The position numbers were made by a program, and so were the translations under genes. Under the pieces are notes generated by a model. That model was not told where the DNA came from, ran no database searches, and was given only the letters and a program-made list of their open reading frames with translations. From contig CM060065.1 in the NCBI GenBank assembly GCA_030533445.1, positions 6,672,474 to 6,736,473 of the forward strand: a stretch of 64,000 bases of DNA. Direction: 5' to 3'. The DNA is from Cyprinodon diabolis. Its lineage: Eukaryota; Chordata; Actinopteri; Cyprinodontiformes; Cyprinodontidae. Of the stretch, positions 11,225 through 22,482 are shown piece after piece. The stretch's first letter is position 1. Every line of letters begins with the position of its first letter.

Positions 11225-12054
11225 GTAATTAGCAGAGGTGGAAAGAGTACTAAAAAATTGTAATTGAGTAAAAGTATCTTTACTTTGCCTAAATTCTACT
11301 CAGAGTAAAAGTAAAATTACCCATCTGAAAATTTACTCAAGTAAAAATGCAACATTACTTCATTTCAAATGTAATTTGAGTAAAAGTTACTTAGTTACTT
11401 TGAGTTATTTAATGCAACAAAAGGATGAGTCATGAATCGAATTGAGCACAAGGTGTTTTAATCGATTTCAAGGCGTATTTCAGTGGACATCCACACTTGC
11501 AAAAGATCAGCTGGGCTAAGGAACATACTTCCTCACAACACAAGGACAGTCAGAACCATGATAACTAACTTACCGCCACATTTTTTCGTAAATTGGATGT
11601 TGATGTTTTAAAAGCCGAAAGCTCCGTTTTGCTGGACAGGAACATGTTGCACTGCATTATCACATTGTTCCCTTTTGTGCATTTGAAAACAAATAATCCT
11701 TCCAAATATGGCCAAGGGTTTTTCTGGCTTTCGTCTCCAGAATATGTTTTCTCTTCAGGCCTTTACTCATCCATAATCCCTAAGTTGTGTTAGCAACTGC
11801 CATCTTCAGAGGCGCAGCACTGGATTATGAGACAATACAAAGGGTAAATGCAAGGCAGGGCCACATTAAATTTTTTCACCATCAGTATTTATTTATTTTT
11901 TTTAGTCAGTAACGTGAGGGGGTTTTAAATGTAGCAAAGTAAAACTACTTAGGTTAAAATTTACCCGAGTAAAAGTTAAAATTACATATGTCAAAAACTA
12001 CTCAGAAAATTACAAATTACTCAAAATTCATTACTTTCCACCCCTGGTAATTAG
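11225..12054. mobile_element. hAT MITE with 8-bp target duplication
   Basis: Element 11233-12046 (814 bp). It starts CAGAGGTGGAAAGAGTA and ends TACTTTCCACCCCTG, imperfect terminal inverted repeats in the CAG...CTG style of hAT elements. GTAATTAG occurs at 11225-11232 and again at 12047-12054, an exact 8-bp target-site duplication. The subterminal parts are rich in GAGTAAAAGT and its reverse complement (ACTTTTACTC), a foldback pattern. No transposase is encoded, so mobility needed a partner. Confidence 0.9.
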
Positions 12055-12640
12055 CCTCTCACGATCCCCTCCCGATCAAGAATGGTAAGATCAGGAGAAA
12101 ACCAAACATGTTTGGAATTCTGTCGGCAAATCCTGCTGCTGAAGCAGAGCCACAGGCTTCTACAAGCCAATTTACCTGAACCTCATGCACTGCGCATGTG
12201 CAAAGAAGGGAATTCTTCTACCTCCAGATTTTCTGTCTTTTTTCTTCTTCCAGGCTTTAAAAATCCAACCAGAGCCATCTCTCGGCACTGAGTCCGACTT
12301 TTTTGGACATACAGTGTGAGCAGGTAGATCGCATCAGAGTATCGAGCCATGCAGTGTAAGAACATGCATCGTGAGCTGTGGAGTTTTAAACCCTCTGGTT
12401 TCATTGTAAAGTTTGAGCTGTAACTGTGTACTAAGATTGTAAATACCGTACAGTTAAGGTCCGCCTTAAGATAAGCTTAAAAAATTTGCAAGACAAAGGG
12501 CCTTCTTACCTTGCAAGCAAGATGAATTGTCGTGAGATTTGTGAATTCATAAACTCTAGAAAATACATCTTGCCAGAAGCCATCAGATCCGTTTTGTTAT
12601 GGTCGCAGCCCCGTTAGAAGATGTAATTACTCACTTCATT
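12055..12640. other. No feature recognised
   Basis: Sequence between the hAT MITE and the LTR-like block; nothing nameable. Confidence 0.4.
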
Positions 12641-13010
12641 CACTTGCCATACCCCCCCTGCGCTCTAATTATTGTTTATCGCACCTGCTCCTGTGGCCTT
12701 ATACACGGCTCAGCCCAGCCATCGGGGCCAGATCATTATTTGTGTTAGTTATTCGTGTTTTGATTTTTTGTTTGAGTTTTAGTTTTAGTTAAGTCAGTAG
12801 TTCATCTCCCGGCCAGTGTGTAGAGAGGTTGTTTGTCTCCTGATCGTGTCCCAGCGCTTCTCCTAGTAGCCCTGAGGGTTTTGGCTTGGCGTGCGGGGGG
12901 AGCTTGACATTCCCCCTGCAGGAAGGGTCTGGAGGTCTGTTTCTTTTTCTGTGTCAGTTTTTGTCATTAATAGTCTTGAAACCCACTGTCTGACTCACCC
13001 GAATAATGTG
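12641..13010 (+). mobile_element. Possible LTR-like block
   Basis: It shares the composition and order of fish gypsy LTRs: GCACCTGCTCCTGTGGCCTTA, T-rich runs, a CTCCTAGTAGCCCTG stretch and a late ATTAATAG. Clear TG/CA ends and a target duplication are not visible. Weak call. Confidence 0.25.
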
Positions 13011-13477
13011 TCCATCTGTCCCGTATAATGACACGTTTGGCCTCAATACAGAAATGTTTCGGACCAAGGAAATGCAGGGACATGTATGAATTTACAGAGT
13101 CAACCAGAGACGGAAAGCTGAAGCAAAACAAACATAGCTGCCCCCGTTTTTGCTGGAATACAGTGTATGTATTTTTGAAAATATTACAAAAGGACGCGAT
13201 TTTTGACTTTCCAGACTGGAAGATGGTTATGTGTTGGTAAGATTTTGATTTTTCTATTTACTCCCCTAGTGGTGAAACAAACTCAAGCTCCTACTGCTGT
13301 AATGATAGGCTAAAAATTCAACGTGGGAGCCAGGTACCCAATCAGCTGGAATTGTACTGAATACCCCTCCCTTTGGTGAACAGTTTCTATGGGAGCCTTT
13401 CCAGATCTATATGTAGTGTAGTTCAATTTGAATTCTACATAGTATCAAGTTGGCTTTTACAAGATTAAGGTTCTACA
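13011..13477. other. No feature recognised
   Basis: Nothing supportable between the LTR-like block and the foldback MITE. Confidence 0.4.
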
Positions 13478-13743
13478 CACTGGAAAAACGATCTAGAAAT
13501 AGGTAAGAATCTCTCAAATTAAGTATATTTACCCTTAATGTGGGAATGTAAATGAGATTATCTGCCAATGGAATAAGTATTTCTACTCTTAAAATAAGAT
13601 ATTTAGATAAGAAACACTTGAAATAAGACAATGCAATTGTGTTTTATTATTTCAAAATTTTAATTATCTTGTTCCATTGGCGGAATGTCTCTTTTACCTC
13701 CTCAATTCAAGCACTATTTTGCACTTAGTTTAAGAAAAAAATA
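13478..13743. mobile_element. Foldback MITE, diverged copy
   Basis: Begins CACTGGAAAAACG, compared with CACTGCAAAAAATG in the better copy at 15380-15671. It holds the same internal inverted pair, CTGCCAATGGAATAAG and CTTGTTCCATTGGC, at matching spacing. The right terminal repeat has decayed. Non-coding. Confidence 0.65.
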
Positions 13744-15170
13744 CTTTGAGGGTCAGTTAATGTCTGTCTGTGGGTTTCTATTCAAATCAGAAATAAAGTA
13801 GCCCATCCTTCTATTATAAGACAACCGTCTTACCTCAACCAGAGCCATCCAGCATCCTGCTGTGTGGGTATTGATTGCCAACGAGAGCCCACATACCACA
13901 CAGAGCATTAGCAACAGGAAAAATATGGGTTAATATTAAATATAGCTCATTTCTAACAACCTGGATGTCTATGCTGTCGATATTAGGTTCATCCATTTAG
14001 CTACAGTACCAAGGTATTCCAGAATGCCAGTCCTCAACCCAAGCTTCAACCAACATTCTCTGTCCCCATTGCTGACTTACCCAAGCAGTGTGATCTAATG
14101 AAAACAAATGGCTTTTCAATGGGCAGACAAAATTGTTTTAGACATTCATCACCGGCCTCATAGATTTCTGAAATCCCATCAAGTGTGTCCCTGGCCTACA
14201 CCTCGCTATGTCTCTTTGTTCATCTGTCCTTTTTTGCTGCTAAACTCCACTAATAGGCCAGAATAGCAAACTGTGTAACTTCTCAGCATCATTTATACAC
14301 ATTCCTTATAGAATAACCTACTTGACAGTTATTCGCTAGTCAAACCTCTGTTGACAAAAACATACAGCCAATCCAGCATGGAGAAGACAGGATGAATGGA
14401 AGCTAGCTGCTTATTTCACTGAGGGTTTACACTTCTTCTGCTAAACTTTCACATTTTCCACAGCAAATAAAAACAAATTCGATTAGATAAGATCAAACTT
14501 CAAGGATCCGTGTGAGGAAATTTGATTGTTGCCGGAGCACAGAGAATAATTTAAACTAAAAAACCATAAAGACTTATATTACACAGAGAGAAATACAACA
14601 AATGATAATACTGAATAATACAATTAGTAATGCCATCAAAGGACTTTAGGGTAATAGAGTAAATACAGTATTATTCAATGAGAAAAGCCTCAGAGATTCA
14701 GATCAGGTTATGAGCATAACAGAAGTTAAAAGCAGAAGAGGAGATGGCTGCTGAACATGGATGGATAGACTGACACAGATTATTTCTCTTTCTAGCCATT
14801 CAGTTGTAGATTGACCGCTGTGCTTGAAGTCATTTTCTCGTTGATGAACCTTTTTTGGGCCAAGGTTTAGCAGTCTGACAGATGGCCTCACATTTAACTC
14901 CAGAAATCTTTGGTATACAAAGGAATTCATCTTTGAGTCAAGTAAGATCTATCACTTTAAAATCAAATGTGTTTGTGCTGGGGGACATTAGGGGAAGAAG
15001 TGGGTTGTTGTTTGGTTTTCTCCAACCGTGGTGACATGACCACACTGCAATGGCGTTATCTGTTTCAAAAGTATTCTGACCATGTAATACTTAAAGGAAA
15101 CGTCCGCACATATTCAGAATTAAAACTTTTGAACACACCTTAAAAAAGAAATTATTACATACTGTTTCAT
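13744..15170. other. No gene recognised
   Basis: About 1.4 kb of unremarkable sequence. The 75-codon frame at 14703-14930 (-) shows no domain. Confidence 0.4.
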
Positions 15171-15215
15171 GAATGATAAGTGTTTTTGATCATAAGTCAT
15201 TTTCATTTGAATGTG

Positions 15216-15890
15216 CTTTACTGCAGCGGTCCCCGACCACCGGGCCGCAGACCGGTGCCGGTCCGTCGGTCATTTAGTGCCGGGCCACACAAGTGGGATT
15301 TTCTGCGGATACAGCAACCAAAACAAAGCAGACAGGACATCAGGAGCACTGTATCACCGTCTCCGATTACGCCTAGATGCACTGCAAAAAATGTAAATCT
15401 AAGTAAGTAAATTTTTCTTAAAACAAGTGCATTTCTTCTTGAATTGAGCAGGTAAGTAAGACTATTTGCCAATGGAATAAGACAATTTACATTTAAAATA
15501 AGAAAAATAAACTATAGTCTCTTACTTCAAGCGCATAATATCTAATTTATCTTATTTTAAGGGTAAAAATGCTCATTCCATTGGCAGATCATCTTATTTT
15601 CCTACTCAAATTTAGGGTAAATACACTTGTTTAAAGACATTTTTACTAATTTTCAGAACGTTTTTGCAGTGTGGGACCGGTTTGTTTCGGAGAAACAAGC
15701 TCAGGGCTCCCACTAATTCAACATAATGGTGAGTTTTATTTTGATGCTGTTCGTATTTGATTTTATGCCAGTCGTATCATTTTATTTGATCATATTTACC
15801 CCCCACACTTTAAAGGCCGGTCCGTGAAAATATTGTCTAACATATAACCGGTCTGTGGCGCAAAAAAGGTTGCGGACCGCTGCTTTACTG
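15216..15890. mobile_element. hAT MITE inside THAP element
   Basis: Element 15224-15882 (659 bp): starts CAGCGGTCCCCGACC and ends GGTTGCGGACCGCTG, hAT-type terminal repeats. CTTTACTG is duplicated exactly at 15216-15223 and 15883-15890. Copy B of the host element carries the site once (CAGTAAAG near 58430, opposite strand), which confirms the insertion. It encodes no transposase and carries another MITE at 15380-15671. Confidence 0.93.
15380..15671. mobile_element. Foldback MITE nested in hAT MITE
   Basis: Starts CACTGCAAAAAATG and ends CGTTTTTGCAGTG, with terminal inverted repeats of about 11 bp. Internally TTGCCAATGGAATAAG pairs with ATTCCATTGGCAG further on, so most of the element can fold back. 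No 8-bp duplication flanks it; only TG is shared at the junctions. Third level of a three-deep nest. Confidence 0.8.
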
Positions 15891-16545
15891 GAGGCATCCA
15901 TGTTTGTCAAAGAACACTACTGCCACCTTGTGACGTCACGGTGCGGTATCGGCTGTTTAGCAAGTCCCAGTGCTGTATCTGGTGTTTGTCACAACGCGCT
16001 ATTATCCAAGTCATCTAATAAAAATCTTGTTTGAAATGCTAGCTACATATTACGTGTTTTTTCTCTGTTTTTTTCTCATGGCAAATCCTCCCTCTTCAAG
16101 TTGGCAATCCAACAACAAACACGTCAGTGGAAGATCAGGAATCAGAAAGGTAGAATAACTAATTTTTTTCACTTTTATCCGATCTATTATAACATTTAGC
16201 TGCCATGCACGTGGGCATTGTCAGTTTCACTATAGCTCTGGTGAATTTCAATGGTGAAGTCCTCTGGAAATCTTCAATAATTGTTGTTGATTGCAGATGT
16301 TTCTAGTAGTTCCCATTGATTTTGCGTGTAAAGCGGGGAGAATGGCGCTACGCTTACCGCACCGTGACGTCAACGCTGGAAGATGGCAGGAGGGAGGTGT
16401 TACTATATTTGGGCAAAAATGGCCGCTCCCAGACTCAGTGATCAGGACAAAAACTATTGTTTTTATTCTTTTACTGATTAACGCTAAATTCATTAAATCA
16501 CTGCTAACGTTTTAGTTTTAAGTATAGATAATGATCCATTGATTA

Positions 16546-17124
16546 TTCCTTGCTGACCGAACTTCTCCTTTTTAAAAAAAAAATTATTTCCTGGGATTTC
16601 CTGGGTGAGTCTAAAATGGAAGATCGGGATTCTGCAGTTTTTCTAAGTATTGTAATCCGATCTTTGTTTGATATTGTTTGGATGTCCGTTGTTTTGTCAG
16701 AACAGCATATGCTGTCAGATTGGCATGCATTTTTCTAAAGCGCATGCGCGGACATGCGCAACAGAGATTTATTCCCATATTGAATTTTAGCAGCAGTGTA
16801 CTGACCAGAAAAAACGTTTATTTAAACTTTTAAAAAAGAAAATTTGGCTTTGATTATACTGTTACTTCTTGGATGTAGAAACGGCCAGACATGATTGAAG
16901 TTACTGGGATGCTGAAAGAAGAAACCTCTAAAGTGTGTGTGGGATTTTAAAATTGGTAACATTTTGTTTTTATGTTTAAAATCATACAAAACACTGGCTG
17001 TGGTTAATATAGTGACGCAGAACTCCCTGGCTGTCCCCAGAATTTACCGTTTTATGAATGAGGGGGTAAATGTTGCATATAGACTGTTATTACGGTAGAA
17101 AGAGCGTGTGAGCATGTTAAGAGT
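16546..17124. other. No feature recognised
   Basis: Follows THAP copy A. Homology to copy B fades after GACCGAACTT near 16565. Nothing else nameable. Confidence 0.4.
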
Positions 17125-17433
17125 CTCCTTGAACCCCAGTCGGCCTCGGCAGAAGGCCACTCACCTTGAATCTGGTTCTGCTGGAGGTTTTTTCCGTTTC
17201 AAAGGGAGTTTTTCCTCTCCACCCCTGCTGTAGTCAATGACACGATGTAAGTGAATATCTACTTTGTCTACATCCAGGAGGAGCAAATTCTGCAAAGTCA
17301 ATGACTGGATGCAGTCAGCTGGTTTTCCTTAATCCTTTTAATCTAACTGGATGATCTTGTTGAATAGTCTCTGTAAATTGCCTTAAGATGACATGATGTG
17401 AATTGTGGCTATAGAAATAAACTGAACTGAATT
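17125..17433 (+). mobile_element. L2 LINE 3' UTR (copy c)
   Basis: Contains CCCCAGTCGGCCTCGGCAGA, the TTTTTCCTCTCCAC block and the AAATAAACTGAACTGAATTG tail. It has an extra ~70-bp stretch after the TCTCCAC block that other copies lack, so it is diverged or rearranged. Confidence 0.8.
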
Positions 17434-18573
17434 GCACCTGTACATGTCAGCAAATTGGAATATGCGTTTCAATGGGTTTCTTGTGTAATATCAAAAGTAT
17501 CTTTTGAAAACAACCTTTAGGCAGGCATTTAACACTTTCAGTCAGCTCCGGTTTCTATATAAAGTATTCTAAAACTGGTCAGATGCAATTCTAAAACTTT
17601 AATATCATGTTTACGTTACTAGTAAGTGGTTAAGTGCATAATTAGCAGGAATAAAGCTTTAAGAAATCAAATCAGTGAATGAGCTTTTCAGAAATGTTCT
17701 AATTCATCTATTTCACCTGTATGCACATAGAGTATGTATAGATGGATCGGCTTTGTTGTCTCTCTTTCCCACTGATGAGGTAAGGGCTCTCAGCAGCTGA
17801 AGCAGGAGTGGTGAACAGTTAATAGAGGCACTGCAATAACAATAAAATGTCATCAATCTGTAGACGCCTCCTGCCTCTGTCACACCGAGTTTGTACAGAG
17901 TAATGACATTAGACCCAGAGTAGCAGGCACACTGCTCTCTTAAAGACACTACACCACCGAAACAAACAAATATTACATCCAGGAAGAAATGTGGGGGGTT
18001 GGAATAGAAAAAAGAAAGAGCCACAAACAGAATGGAGAGAAGGGGAAACCAGGCCGGGTCAACACAAAAATGTTTGGTAGTCATGTTGAATTTAGTTGAA
18101 TTGTTATTTTAAACACCAGATCCATTTTAATTGAAGGATCTTTTTTTAATAAAATACAAAAAACTGACATGATGCTTTAACCAGGGACTCTTAAGCAAGC
18201 GACAACCACAGACACATAACCAGATTTAAGGATTTTATTCACTGGAGCAATGGAGGAGTTTGCACCATTGACTTGGACAGAAACAGCGAAAGAGAGTTTA
18301 GTTTGGATCCGTTTCTGGTGGATGGTCTGGTGGTGGACAGGCAGGCTGATCGGTCCTGTAAGGAGTCAACCCGAGAGGAGCAGTGAGGAGATGAAGGAAG
18401 CAGTCTTGATCCAGGTGAGCTTCAGGTCTAGTTCACTTAGAGAGTGGAACCAACTGGCAGGTTGCTCCAGGAAACTGCTCCAATATAAAGGGCCCTGCTG
18501 ATTGCCAACAAGTAGGACCAGCTGGAACCACCAAGAAACCTTATAAAAACAAGTTTACACACAACAACCAGTA
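17434..18573. other. No gene recognised
   Basis: About 1.1 kb. 18200-18550 contains a purine-rich open frame (18250-18501, +) and, on the minus strand, an AATAAAATCC and a TATATTGG that could belong to an LTR, but the evidence is too weak to call. Confidence 0.35.
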
Positions 18574-18824
18574 TTGTAGACCAGGGGTGCTCAAGTCGGT
18601 CCTCAAGAGCTATAATCCTGCAACTTTTTGATGCAACCTCAATCTTTTTAACACACCTGAATTTTTAGAACACCTGAATCAAATGAGTGGCTCATTACCA
18701 CGCCTCTGCTGAGCTAAATGAGGGGATTGAGGCTTTAGATTCAGGTGTGCTAGAAAAGAGATGCATCTAAAAGTTACAGGATGGTAGCTCCTGTGGACTG
18801 GAATTGAGCACCCCTGCTGTAGAC
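18574..18824. mobile_element. Short hAT MITE
   Basis: Element 18582-18816 (235 bp) starts CAGGGGTGCTCAAG and ends TTGAGCACCCCTG. It is flanked by TTGTAGAC (18574-18581) and CTGTAGAC (18817-18824), an 8-bp duplication with one change. The interior has a second inverted pair (CACACCTGAA / TTCAGGTGTG). Confidence 0.85.
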
Positions 18825-18975
18825 CAAGCTATGGACTGTCCTGCTTGTAAATATCTTACCTTATTGTTTAATTATGATGCATCAAAACAGTATTATGGAT
18901 CCTAAGATGCACTTCGCTAATGTAAAACCTGTATAGGCAGATTAGACTTCTGCACCCGCCCACATCAAATGTCGC

Positions 18976-19514
18976 TTGAGTTTATCTGCTATGCTTCTTC
19001 ACCGTCGGTCTGGAATTTCTAGGGACGCACAGCAGTTTCCCTCCAAAGTCCAAGGGAGAGCCTATTTGAGAAATCGCGAGACCTTCGGCGGATGGTCACA
19101 AGAACTTCGGCAGCGCCGGCGGGAGTGTTTATCTTCCAAAACAACAATGGCGCATCTGCAAGGTATCACGGTCACAGATCTAGAGTTGCTAGACATCAAA
19201 GAGTTGCAGGTTCTGTTTATGGAGTTGGCAAAAAGACCGATCAAAATTTTTGTTGTAGTTGTCCATTGTAATTGTTCCTCGGATTTTAAAAATGGGGTGC
19301 CCCGGCAACGAAGCGAGAAGGATGAACACACACACAGCCGAAAAGCCATACCAAGGACCAATCACAGCTGCTTTTTGTCTGTGCTGTTCCGCTTGAGGTC
19401 TGCGAAGGTTTGCGACCGTCTGACACGTAGTCAGGATTTTTTTGAGGTGAGTGACGACAGTTGCAGAACCTCTGCGCAGGGGGCGTGGTGGCGCACAGAG
19501 ACAGATTTGACCGT
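18976..19514 (+). other. CpG-richer unclassified block with open frame
   Basis: A 187-codon frame (18976-19539) covers this block and is richer in CpG than its surroundings (for example 19080-19130 and 19460-19500). An internal frame after ATGGCGCATCTG (19147) reads MAHLQGITVTDLELLDIKEL, which looks more protein-like than the rest, but I recognise no domain. GAGGTGAGT at 19444 could be a splice donor. It may be the promoter and first exon of a transposon or captured gene. It runs directly into a THAP-element fragment, so the long frame is at least partly chance. Confidence 0.3.
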
Positions 19515-19680
19515 GGTTGATCAGGAATCAGAAAGGTGAAATAACTTTTTTTGTTTCACTTTTACCCAATGTATTCAACATCCAACTGCCATGCATGTGG
19601 GCATTGTCAGTTTTACTATAGTTCTGGTGAATTTCAATGGTGAAGTCCTCTGGAAGGAGGTGTTACTATATTTTGGCAAA
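19515..19680 (-). mobile_element. THAP element, copy C (internally deleted)
   Basis: Aligns with 16130-16270 of copy A (GGAATCAGAAAGGT..., GCATGTGGGCATTGTCAG, CAATGGTGAAGTCCTCTGGA), then jumps to AGGAGGTGTTACTATATTT, which in copy A lies about 130 bp further on. The junction shares GGA. The deletion removes one CRE-bearing inverted arm. Confidence 0.75.
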
Positions 19681-19699
19681 AATACTTCTTACCCATAAG

Positions 19700-20415
19700 T
19701 TGTGACCGGAAATTGTTAGTTTGTGATTATTTCTATGTTTTTTTAATATGTTGTCAGAAATTTTATAGGCAGTCAAACATTTTTGGCTTCTATTGATTTT
19801 TTTCTCTTAAATAGAAGTACTACTTAAATTGTTGTACGTACCTGTAAGTTTGTGATTTGTAGTTGCAAATTTGCTCCTAATTCTCTTAAATTTGAGTGGT
19901 ATTCATACATGTTTGGTTTATACCTGTAAATTTATTATTTTTACTGTATATTTGTAACTTGTTCTTGTAAATCTGAATTGTACTCAAATTGTGGTTCTTA
20001 AATTTGGTATTTGGACCTGTAAATGTATAATTTCTTCATCTAAATTGTAGTGCTACTCAGATGTTTAGTTCATATTACGCTTGTGAATTTGTAAATTTGT
20101 GGTTAGTACAAGTAAAGTTGTGATTTTTTTAGTAGTAATGTTGTAAGTTGTACTCGTCCATTTGATTTGTACTTAGAAAGTTCTGGGTTAATTGTAAATT
20201 TGTGATTTGTAGTTTGTGATTCCTTACCTTAAATTTGTGATCTGAAATTTGTTTTACAAAATTGATTTGTACTCATAAAATTGGTGGATGGTTTTTGTAT
20301 ATGTGTGATTTGTACTCGTAAAAGGGTGTTTGTTAATTGTAATTTTCAGATTTGGTCTTATACATTTGTGATTTCGGCGTGTAGTTTATAAAAATTATAA
20401 CTTTGTAACCTGTAG
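19700..20415. repeat. Old degenerate tandem repeat, period near 21 bp
   Basis: The segment breaks into about 28-30 units, each ending in a TAAA-like step and continuing TTTGTGATTTGTA. The best local consensus is TTGTGATTTGTACTCGTA. Units vary from about 14 to 26 bp. It is a strongly diverged minisatellite, T/A-rich on this strand and lacking long perfect runs. Confidence 0.6.
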
Positions 20416-21683
20416 CCGCTAGACTTGTATTATCAAAGATGAAACAGTTGATGTCATGTATCTACGAGTTGACAACAATGATAAATATAAATTTTGTCAC
20501 ACTTACAAATTTAGAAAAACTTCAATTTTCTTACCACATAGTCTTCCCCCTTTGTCTATACTGAATTCCGATCTGACTGCTCTGAATAAACCATTTAAGG
20601 CCACAAAAAAAAGTTAAAAAGGGATAAACCAACATTTTTTTGTGGTGTCAGATTAAAGAAACTTTCTATGGAGCCGAATTAAAACAAAATCATTACCCCC
20701 AACAGACTTGTGATAGCAGTAGAAAGAAAAGCAGAGTGGTACAGACATTATATCTGACATATGCAACACTAAAGGAAGCTGTATTTACCTTCGCCTTCTC
20801 ATCCTCCCCATGTTTGATTCTGCTTGATGGCTTGATGCCTGATGCAATTTAAAGACTGAAGCAACTCTATTGTTGACACAGACGCATGATGTTTACCGCC
20901 GTCAGTTGGCAGAATAAACAAAATCGGATTTATATTTTATAAAACTTCCATATATGTTTGAATTGCTGACTTTAGCTCATATTTAGCTAAAGGGCACCCT
21001 TATTCAGATTACTTTGACGTTGACCCTTATTGTACTTGTATGTGCATGTTTTTACACGGGTTCATCTGTGCATGGGAGCCGACATGCTCTCATTGGGGTG
21101 TGTTGACTAGCATCCATCTGCACGCCTGCTGGTAGCACATCAACTAAGAGTCTCTGTCAGTGTCACACACACACACACAGATAAGGAGGGGGGCTGGACC
21201 AGGACCGAGTGTGATGGGGACACCAAAGTGAGTGAGTGTGTGTTACTGAAAGAGGGGAAAAAATGGTAGGCAGAAGGAAGGAAAGGAAAAAGGAGGGTCT
21301 GGCCAGGCAGCTTTAACCCTGCGTTGTCTGAGGCCAAAATGTGCCATTGATCCTGTTTCTAATTCACCCCTGCTGGCAGTGCTTATGCCAGCCAGTACCA
21401 GTTACCACACAATCTGCTCAGGGGACAGCCCAGCTCTGCTCGGCCCTGCACCCACACATAGCCTACCATTATTCGCATTATGATGATTAGGAGCCCAACC
21501 AAACAATGCAACTCTGAATGCAAAATACCAAGAAATAGATGGAAACTGGAAAAATATTTCTATAGTTTATTTCCTGTGACTGAGTGAGTTGCTTTTTGCA
21601 ACATTAATAAAAGATTAGTGATGTCAAACTTTTTCACTCTAAATTAATAGTTTCATATTTATTTATAAATAGAAAAGAATTTG
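20416..21683. other. No gene recognised; short (AC)n
   Basis: About 1.27 kb with an (AC)n run near 21163-21180. Nothing else supportable. Confidence 0.4.
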
Positions 21684-21716
21684 TGCTATATAAATAAACT
21701 GAACTGGATTGAAGTT
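21684..21716 (+). mobile_element. L2 LINE tail scrap
   Basis: GTGCTATATAAATAAACTGA followed by ACTGGATTGAAG is the terminal tail of the L2 family, with no more of the element attached. Confidence 0.6.
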
Positions 21717-21883
21717 TTTAAGACCAAATCATGTCAGTTTCTTTTAATTAGTTTTAGTCTTTAACTCGGAGGTGTTCAACAAGGGGTCCATGGAGGTACT
21801 GCATGGGGGTCGTGAAACTTTTTTTTATATTCCCCCCTGCAATTTTTTTCCACGAATTGAAATGTCTTTAAATCCACATTAAC

Positions 21884-22482
21884 ATGAATTCAACACACAG
21901 TAGTAAAGGGATTAATGGAGGCAGAAGATGTCTTTCAGTCATCAATGCACACATTCAGCGACACACAGGAGCTCTTTCAAGGCACCGTTTCATTCACAAC
22001 ACCTATCCCATCAACCAGGAATCAGAATCATTTCATCCCAGCGCTGCATGTCCTGAGCTCATAACATCATCAATGACCCCTCACTTCCCCCACCATGGAC
22101 TGTTCTTCCTGCTGCCTTCTGGGAAGAGGCTTTGCAGCATTCGATGCAGGTCCACGAGATTCAGAAACAGCTTCTTCCCCAATGCTATTAGACTGCTGAA
22201 TGTTGAGAAAACTCTAAATCATGTCACAGACTCTGCAGCAAACTGCAACAAACCAAAACACTGTATATTTGCACCATATTTATTTATTGTTGTGAACTTC
22301 TATACCAATGCATTTTTTGCACCATGTTTTTCCTCCCGCACTGTTTACATTTGATCACTGCTGCACTTTATGGAATGGAAATGTGCATTTACTGTCTGGA
22401 AAGCTGTACTGAACGAAATTTAGTTTCATATATACTCTGTGTAAAAAAAAAAAGGACAATAAAAGTTGTCATAAGTTTGAGT
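21884..22482 (+). mobile_element. Rex/RTE-like LINE, ORF2 C-terminus and 3' end
   Basis: Within 22090-22200 the frame reads FFLLPSGKRLCSIRCRSTRF, then RNSFFPNAIRLLN. This is the C-terminal block of a group of fish non-LTR elements (PSGRR.RSIR.RT.R..NSFFP in the family as I recall it). A 3' UTR follows and closes with a run of A then GGACAATAAAAGTTGTC. Reverse transcriptase is missing. Confidence 0.7.

Larger units (their letters stand above)
15171..16545 (-). mobile_element. THAP-domain element, copy A (interrupted)
   Basis: This region aligns, in reverse orientation, with 57290-58475 and partly with 19515-19680. On the minus strand from 16218 it reads MPTCMAAKCYNRSDKS, the start of a THAP zinc finger (C-x4-C), then frame-broken remains. 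THAP domains bind DNA and occur in P-type transposases and host regulators. The THAP part lies between inverted 18-bp arms, TGACGTCACGGTGCGGTA at 15931-15948 and its exact complement at 16355-16372, each with the palindrome TGACGTCA. Homology to copy B runs outward to about 15171 and 16545. A hAT MITE interrupts it at 15224-15882. No P-element catalytic domain is visible, so the class is unproven. Confidence 0.65.
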
